DNA from: Acetobacter sp. CAG:977 | GTDB lineage: Bacteria > Pseudomonadota > Alphaproteobacteria > CAAGCB01 > CAG-977 | Length of the DNA stretch: 64,000 nt | Assembly (NCBI GenBank): GCA_000434295.1 | Contig: HF994935.1 | Coordinates: 1 to 64,000 of the forward strand | Direction of reading: 5' to 3' | In this document: one piece after another, positions 60,113 to 64,000 of the stretch | How positions within the stretch are numbered: position 1 is the stretch's first letter | Layout of the letters: each line of letters starts with the position of its first letter | Position numbers and translations under genes: made by a program | Notes under the pieces: generated by a model | What the model saw: only the letters and a program-made list of their open reading frames with translations | Told to the model about the DNA's origin: nothing | Databases searched by the model: none

Positions 60113-61075
60113 TTATTTTTTTGCTCTCGGGTGCGCGTGGGCATAAACATCCATCATATGTTCGGCGTCCAACCCCGTGTAGCGTTGCGTCGTCGAAAGA
60201 GATTCGTGCCCCAACAGTTCTTGTATGGTTCTGAGATCGCCGCCGCCGTTTAACAGATGCGTGGCAAAGCTGTGGCGCAAAGCGTGCGGAGTTACCGATG
60301 CGGGCAAGCCCAGTTCGTCGCGGATTCGTCGGATTTGGCGTTGCATGACGCCCGGATTGACGCGTTCGCCCTGTGCACCGATGAACAGAGGCGTATTGGG
60401 TTTTGCCCCGTCGGGGCGCACGCGCAGATAAGCTTCAATGGCGCTTCTGACGGCGGGCAGAACGGGAACGGCACGCTCTTTTCTGCCTTTTCCGAAAACG
60501 GTCATCATATCGGAACGCGGTCTGTCTTTGACATCCAACGCCAACGCTTCGCTGATACGCAACCCGCATCCGTACAACAGCATGACAAAAGCGACGTCGC
60601 GCCGTTTCATCCATTCTTCTTTTTGCAATTCGGCGGCGGTTTTAATCATGTCAAACGCCTGTTCCTGCGTTACGGGTTTCGGCAGGGCTTTGGGCAAAGC
60701 GGGGGCGTGCAAAACGCTGACGGCGGGGTTGGACAGGACGGCATTCCGTTCAAGGAATTTGAAAAAGTTTCTTAAGGTTGACAAGTTTCTTGCCAAGGAT
60801 GTTCTTGAAATTCCGTCTCCCGTTCTGGCGGACAGGTAAGCGCGAAAATCCGTTACGGCGAGATCCGCCAAAATTTTAAACGAAGGCGTTTCTTCGGTAT
60901 ATTCTTTGACGAATTTAAGGAATTCTGCCAAATCGCGGCTGTATGCGGCGACGGTATGTCCTGAACATCGCCGTTCCGTTTTCAGCCATCTTTGCCATTC
61001 GTCGACGGCGACGGTTAATTTTTCGTCGGCGCAAAATCGGACGTTAATGTTTTCCGGTTCATAAAAAGCAACCAT
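60113..61075 (-). CDS. xerC: Tyrosine recombinase XerC
   Basis: This 320-residue recombinase resolves chromosome dimers with XerD at dif. The N-terminal SAM-like DNA-binding domain (RCSGHTVAAYSRDLAEFLKF) and the catalytic set are visible: Arg in YGCGLRISEAL, Lys in GKGRKERAVP, HALRHSFATHLL, LLGHESLSTTQ and the nucleophile in RYTGLD. Its place by fsa and divergent priA is usual for alphaproteobacterial XerC, which separates it from XerD. Confidence 0.92.
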   Translation of the reverse strand: MVAFYEPENINVRFCADEKLTVAVDEWQRWLKTERRCSGHTVAAYSRDLAEFLKFVKEYTEETPSFKILADLAVTDFRAYLSARTGDGISRTSLARNLSTLRNFFKFLERNAVLSNPAVSVLHAPALPKALPKPVTQEQAFDMIKTAAELQKEEWMKRRDVAFVMLLYGCGLRISEALALDVKDRPRSDMMTVFGKGRKERAVPVLPAVRSAIEAYLRVRPDGAKPNTPLFIGAQGERVNPGVMQRQIRRIRDELGLPASVTPHALRHSFATHLLNGGGDLRTIQELLGHESLSTTQRYTGLDAEHMMDVYAHAHPRAKK

Positions 61076-61091
61076 GAATTTTCCCGCAAAA

Positions 61092-61123
61092 AAAATCCGG
61101 AAGAGTTTTCTCTTCCGGATTTT
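61092..61123 (-). terminator. Terminator between the transaldolase gene and xerC
   Basis: AAAATCCGGAAGA pairs with TCTTCCGGATTTT over 13 positions around a 6-nt loop, with T-rich sequence beyond. It lies after the transaldolase stop on the minus strand, so xerC probably has its own start signal. Confidence 0.88.
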
Positions 61124-61142
61124 ATCCGAGTTTCGGTCAAAA

Positions 61143-61799
61143 TTAAAGGATTGACTGTCCCGTTTTTGCCCAATCTTCCGCGAACTGCTTCAATCCGGCG
61201 TCGGTCAACGGGTGATGATACAGCTGGCGAATAACCTTCGGAGGAGCCGTAATCACGTCGGCGCCGATGCGTCCGGCATTGATGATGTGTTCGGGGCTGC
61301 GTACGGACGCGACCAGAACCTGAGTTTTGAAATCTTCGTAATTGTCATAGACCTGAACGATGTCGGCGATCAGCTGCATGCCGTTGACGCCCAAGTCGTC
61401 CAAACGTCCGACGAACGGGGAAACAAAGGTTGCGCCGGCTTTTGCGGCAAGAATGGCCTGACCGCAGGTAAAGCACAACGTTACGTTAACCATTGTTCCT
61501 TCGGCGGACAAAGCGCGGCAGACTTTCAAACCGTCCTGTGTCAAAGGAACTTTAATCGTTACGTTGCGGGCGATTTTGCGCAGGACTTCGGCTTCTTTAA
61601 TCATGGTGTCGTAGTCCAATGCCGTGACTTCGGCACTGACGGGGCCGGGAACGACTTTGCAGACTTCGGCAATCAGTTCTTTGAAATCCATGCCCTGCTT
61701 TGCGGCCAAAGACGGGTTCGTCGTAACGCCGTCAACCATGCCGGTCGTCGCCAAATCTTTGATTTCGTTCAAATCGGCGGTATCAATAAAAAATTTCAT
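61143..61799 (-). CDS. Transaldolase / fructose-6-phosphate aldolase-like
   Basis: This 218-residue short-form transaldolase has MKFFIDTADLNEIKDLATTG, DGVTTNPSLAAKQG, the Schiff-base Lys in NVTIKVPLTQDGL and SPFVGRLDDLG. The protein belongs to the TalC/Fsa size class. It either transfers dihydroxyacetone units in the pentose phosphate pathway or cleaves fructose 6-phosphate; sequence alone does not decide. It is divergent from priA with 53 nt between the starts. Confidence 0.92.
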   Translation of the reverse strand: MKFFIDTADLNEIKDLATTGMVDGVTTNPSLAAKQGMDFKELIAEVCKVVPGPVSAEVTALDYDTMIKEAEVLRKIARNVTIKVPLTQDGLKVCRALSAEGTMVNVTLCFTCGQAILAAKAGATFVSPFVGRLDDLGVNGMQLIADIVQVYDNYEDFKTQVLVASVRSPEHIINAGRIGADVITAPPKVIRQLYHHPLTDAGLKQFAEDWAKTGQSIL

Positions 61800-61852
61800 T
61801 TGTGTCTCTCACTAAAGTTAGTAAATTGTAACTGGTCATAGAGTGTAAGGAA

Positions 61853-64000
61853 ATGTCCGTTAAGAATCAACCAAATAAAAAACGTCGCGTCGGGGTTCTT
61901 TTGCCCGTCCCGCTGGGAGGGGCTTATGATTACGCATTGCCCGAGGGCGTTTCGGACATTGCGGCGGGGTCTTTTGTTCGCGTGCCGTTCGGGCGAAGGC
62001 AAATGACGGGCGTCGTTTGGAAAACCGATCTGTCGGGCGAAGGGCGCGTTGACGACGAAAAACTGAAAGAAATCTCGGAAATTTATCCGTTTTCTCCGCT
62101 TGATGCGGAAAACCGCCGTTTTATAGACTGGGTTGCTTCTTATACGATGTCGGCGGCGGGCGCCGTTTTGAAAATGGCAATGAGCATTGACGACGTATTT
62201 TCGGGCGTCGGGGAAACGGAAGGGTTTGCCAAAAACGAAGGAGCGGTTCCCGTTGCGGGGTTTCGCATGACACCCGCGCGCGAAAAGCTGTTGGCGGCGG
62301 CAAGCGCCGTTCCCGAAAGCGCGGCGGCTTTGGCGCGAAAGGCTGGCGTGTCCGCAAACGGCGTACAGGCATTGTTTGAGGCAGGGCTGCTCAGAAAAGA
62401 AAAAATGACGTCCGAGACTTTTGAAACGCCCGATCCCGCATTCGGCGGCGTCGCTTTAAACGAAGAACAACAAAAAGCGTCCGATTTTTTAAAATCAAAA
62501 ATAAATGCGGGATTTTCCGTAACGCTTTTGGACGGGGTAACGGGGTCGGGAAAGACGGAAGTTTATTTGGAAGCGGCGGCAAAAGCTTTGGAATGCGGTC
62601 GGCGCGTTTTGGTTTTGTTGCCCGAAATCGGGTTGACGGGGCAATGGGTCGAACGGTTTCGCCGCCGTTTCGGGGTAAGTCCCGCGCTGTGGCATTCGGA
62701 CATGGGGGCAAAAAAGCGCCGCGAAACATGGAAAGCCGTTCTGGACGGGCGTATCCGCGTTTTGGCAGGTGCGCGTTCCGCTTTGTTTTTGCCGTTTTCG
62801 GATTTGGGCTTGATTGTCGTCGACGAAGAACACGATGCGTCGTATAAACAAGAAGACGGGGTCATTTATCATGCGCGCGACATGGCGGTCGTCAGGGCGA
62901 AAATTTCCGATATTCCGATTGTGCTGTCTTCCGCGACGCCGTCATTGGAAACGGTGGCGAACGTTAACGCGGGACGATATGAAAAAACCGTTTTGCATCA
63001 CCGTTTCGGCGCGGCAAAGCTGCCCGACGTGCGCTTGATTGACATGAGACGCGATCCGCCCGAAGACACGGCGTCGTTGAAAAGTTTTCTTTCTCCCGTT
63101 TTGCTCGAGCACATAAAAAATACGCTGTTTCGGGGCGAGCAAAGTCTTTTGTTTTTAAACCGGCGCGGCTATGCACCGTTGGTTTTGTGCCGCAAATGCG
63201 GATACCGTTTCCAATGTACGCATTGTTCGGCATGGCTGGTCGAACATCGCGAAGCGGGGCGTTTGGAATGTCATCATTGCGGTTATTCCGTCCCCGTTCC
63301 CGAAGCATGCCCCGTGTGCGGAGAAACGGATTCTTTGGCGTCTTGCGGTCCCGGAGTTGAACGAATCAGCGAAGAAATTCAGGTTCGTTTTCCTCAGGCG
63401 CGCCGTTTAATCGTTACCGGCGACATGACGTCGTCGCCCGATCGTTTAAACGAAGCCATGCGCCGAATTCGCGATCACGAAGCCGACATTATCATCGGGA
63501 CGCAGATTTTGGCAAAAGGGCACCATTTTCCGGATTTAACGTTGGTCGGGATAGTCGATGCGGATTTGGGTCTTGCGGGCGGAGATTTGCGCGCGGGCGA
63601 ACGAACGTATCAGATGCTCAGCCAAGTCGCGGGGCGCGCGGGCAGAGCCGACAAAAAAGGCTTGGTCTTAATGCAAAGCTACGAACCCGACAATGCCGTT
63701 ATTTCCGCGTTGGCGTGCGGAGATGCTCAGGCGTTTATTCAGGCGGAAACCGAAAGCCGCGAAGCTTTTCATATGCCGCCGTTCGGACGGATGGCGGCGT
63801 TGATCGTCAGCGGAGAAGACCGTTCAACGACGGAACAGGCGGCGTATTCATTGGGCAAATCGGCGCCTTATATGCAGGGTGTTCGGGTTTTGGGACCCGC
63901 ACCTGCGCCTTTGGCTTTGTTGCGGGGCAAATACCGCTATCGTTTGTTGTTGCAAACCGAACGTAACGTTAGAATTCAGAACGTCCTGTCCGAATGGCTG
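61853..64000 (+). CDS. priA: Primosomal helicase PriA, cut by the window end
   Basis: The frame runs from ATG 61853 to the window edge, 716 codons, which is nearly the whole protein (E. coli PriA has 732). It restarts replication at collapsed forks. The 3' DNA-binding domain opens VGVLLPVPLGGAYDYALPEG. Walker A GVTGSGKTEVYLEAA is at about residue 228 and the DEEH box at about 324. Eight zinc-binding Cys appear in LCRKCGYRFQCTHCS and CHHCGYSVPVPEACPVCG (about 446-490). GTQILAKGHHFPDLTLVG and QVAGRAGRADKKG complete the helicase motifs. AAGGA lies just before the start. Confidence 0.95.
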   Translation, partial: MSVKNQPNKKRRVGVLLPVPLGGAYDYALPEGVSDIAAGSFVRVPFGRRQMTGVVWKTDLSGEGRVDDEKLKEISEIYPFSPLDAENRRFIDWVASYTMSAAGAVLKMAMSIDDVFSGVGETEGFAKNEGAVPVAGFRMTPAREKLLAAASAVPESAAALARKAGVSANGVQALFEAGLLRKEKMTSETFETPDPAFGGVALNEEQQKASDFLKSKINAGFSVTLLDGVTGSGKTEVYLEAAAKALECGRRVLVLLPEIGLTGQWVERFRRRFGVSPALWHSDMGAKKRRETWKAVLDGRIRVLAGARSALFLPFSDLGLIVVDEEHDASYKQEDGVIYHARDMAVVRAKISDIPIVLSSATPSLETVANVNAGRYEKTVLHHRFGAAKLPDVRLIDMRRDPPEDTASLKSFLSPVLLEHIKNTLFRGEQSLLFLNRRGYAPLVLCRKCGYRFQCTHCSAWLVEHREAGRLECHHCGYSVPVPEACPVCGETDSLASCGPGVERISEEIQVRFPQARRLIVTGDMTSSPDRLNEAMRRIRDHEADIIIGTQILAKGHHFPDLTLVGIVDADLGLAGGDLRAGERTYQMLSQVAGRAGRADKKGLVLMQSYEPDNAVISALACGDAQAFIQAETESREAFHMPPFGRMAALIVSGEDRSTTEQAAYSLGKSAPYMQGVRVLGPAPAPLALLRGKYRYRLLLQTERNVRIQNVLSEWL

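Overview
The window reads as a piece of chromosome from a motile alphaproteobacterium with mid-range base composition. The lineage evidence is a FliX/FlaF type of flagellar control, a DksA with a single-cysteine finger region, the maf - RNase E/G - yacG - tRNA-Phe order, and xerC/transaldolase next to a divergent priA. A type IV secretion system (T4SS), an EptA-type lipid A enzyme and XdhD/YgfM-type purine enzymes suggest a host-associated, perhaps gut, organism. The habitat is inference, and no rRNA or species marker is present.

Layout. 1-754: 5' part of an unrecognised gene. 816-4693: YbbP/YbbA ABC exporter divergent from TesA, with start codons that overlap. 4728-8713: ThpR, two hydrolases, RhlE and a carboxylesterase. 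8850-20485: a T4SS core operon in the order VirB8-like, small VirB7-like lipoprotein, VirB8, VirB9 with a C-terminal SPOR domain, a giant VirB10 of about 2438 residues with roughly 100 copies of a 17-residue repeat, and VirB11. 20533-29880: flagellar genes (flaF; flgI-flgJ-flgN-flgK-flgL; fliX), interrupted by an acidic protein and a periplasmic binding protein. 29941-32609: dksA, maf, RNase E/G, yacG and tRNA-Phe. 32604-33267: a short AT-rich segment flanked by a 10-bp direct repeat of the tRNA 3' end. 33423-39131: a secreted hydrolase, GNAT, AlkD-like and Ogt alkylation repair, an FAD oxidoreductase and an unrecognised 463-aa protein. 39331-43609: phosphoethanolamine transferase-like enzyme, AlaA, a small membrane protein and a D-2-hydroxyacid dehydrogenase. 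43654-50160: MarR regulator, PmbA/TldE, a membrane protein, GAF-HD-GYP, RsmE and a membrane-fused spermidine synthase-like protein. 50172-58092: eight close-packed minus-strand genes, running nitroreductase, ATP-grasp, esterase, EFR1-type ferredoxin, YgfM, XdhD and two lipoproteins. 58200-64000: MarC, two paralogous membrane proteins, XerC, transaldolase and most of PriA.

How the parts fit. The most unusual item is the T4SS core. Its VirB10 is expanded in the periplasmic part, as in Helicobacter CagY, and carries near-identical 168-bp DNA modules that could recombine. The VirB9 partner has gained a peptidoglycan-binding type SPOR domain, and VirB8 is duplicated. VirB3/4/6/D4 are not in this window, so the rest of the machine must lie elsewhere. 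The unrecognised 463-aa protein and the left-edge protein are possible substrates, but nothing in the sequence proves it. Function calls come from motifs and remembered family sequences; no search was run.
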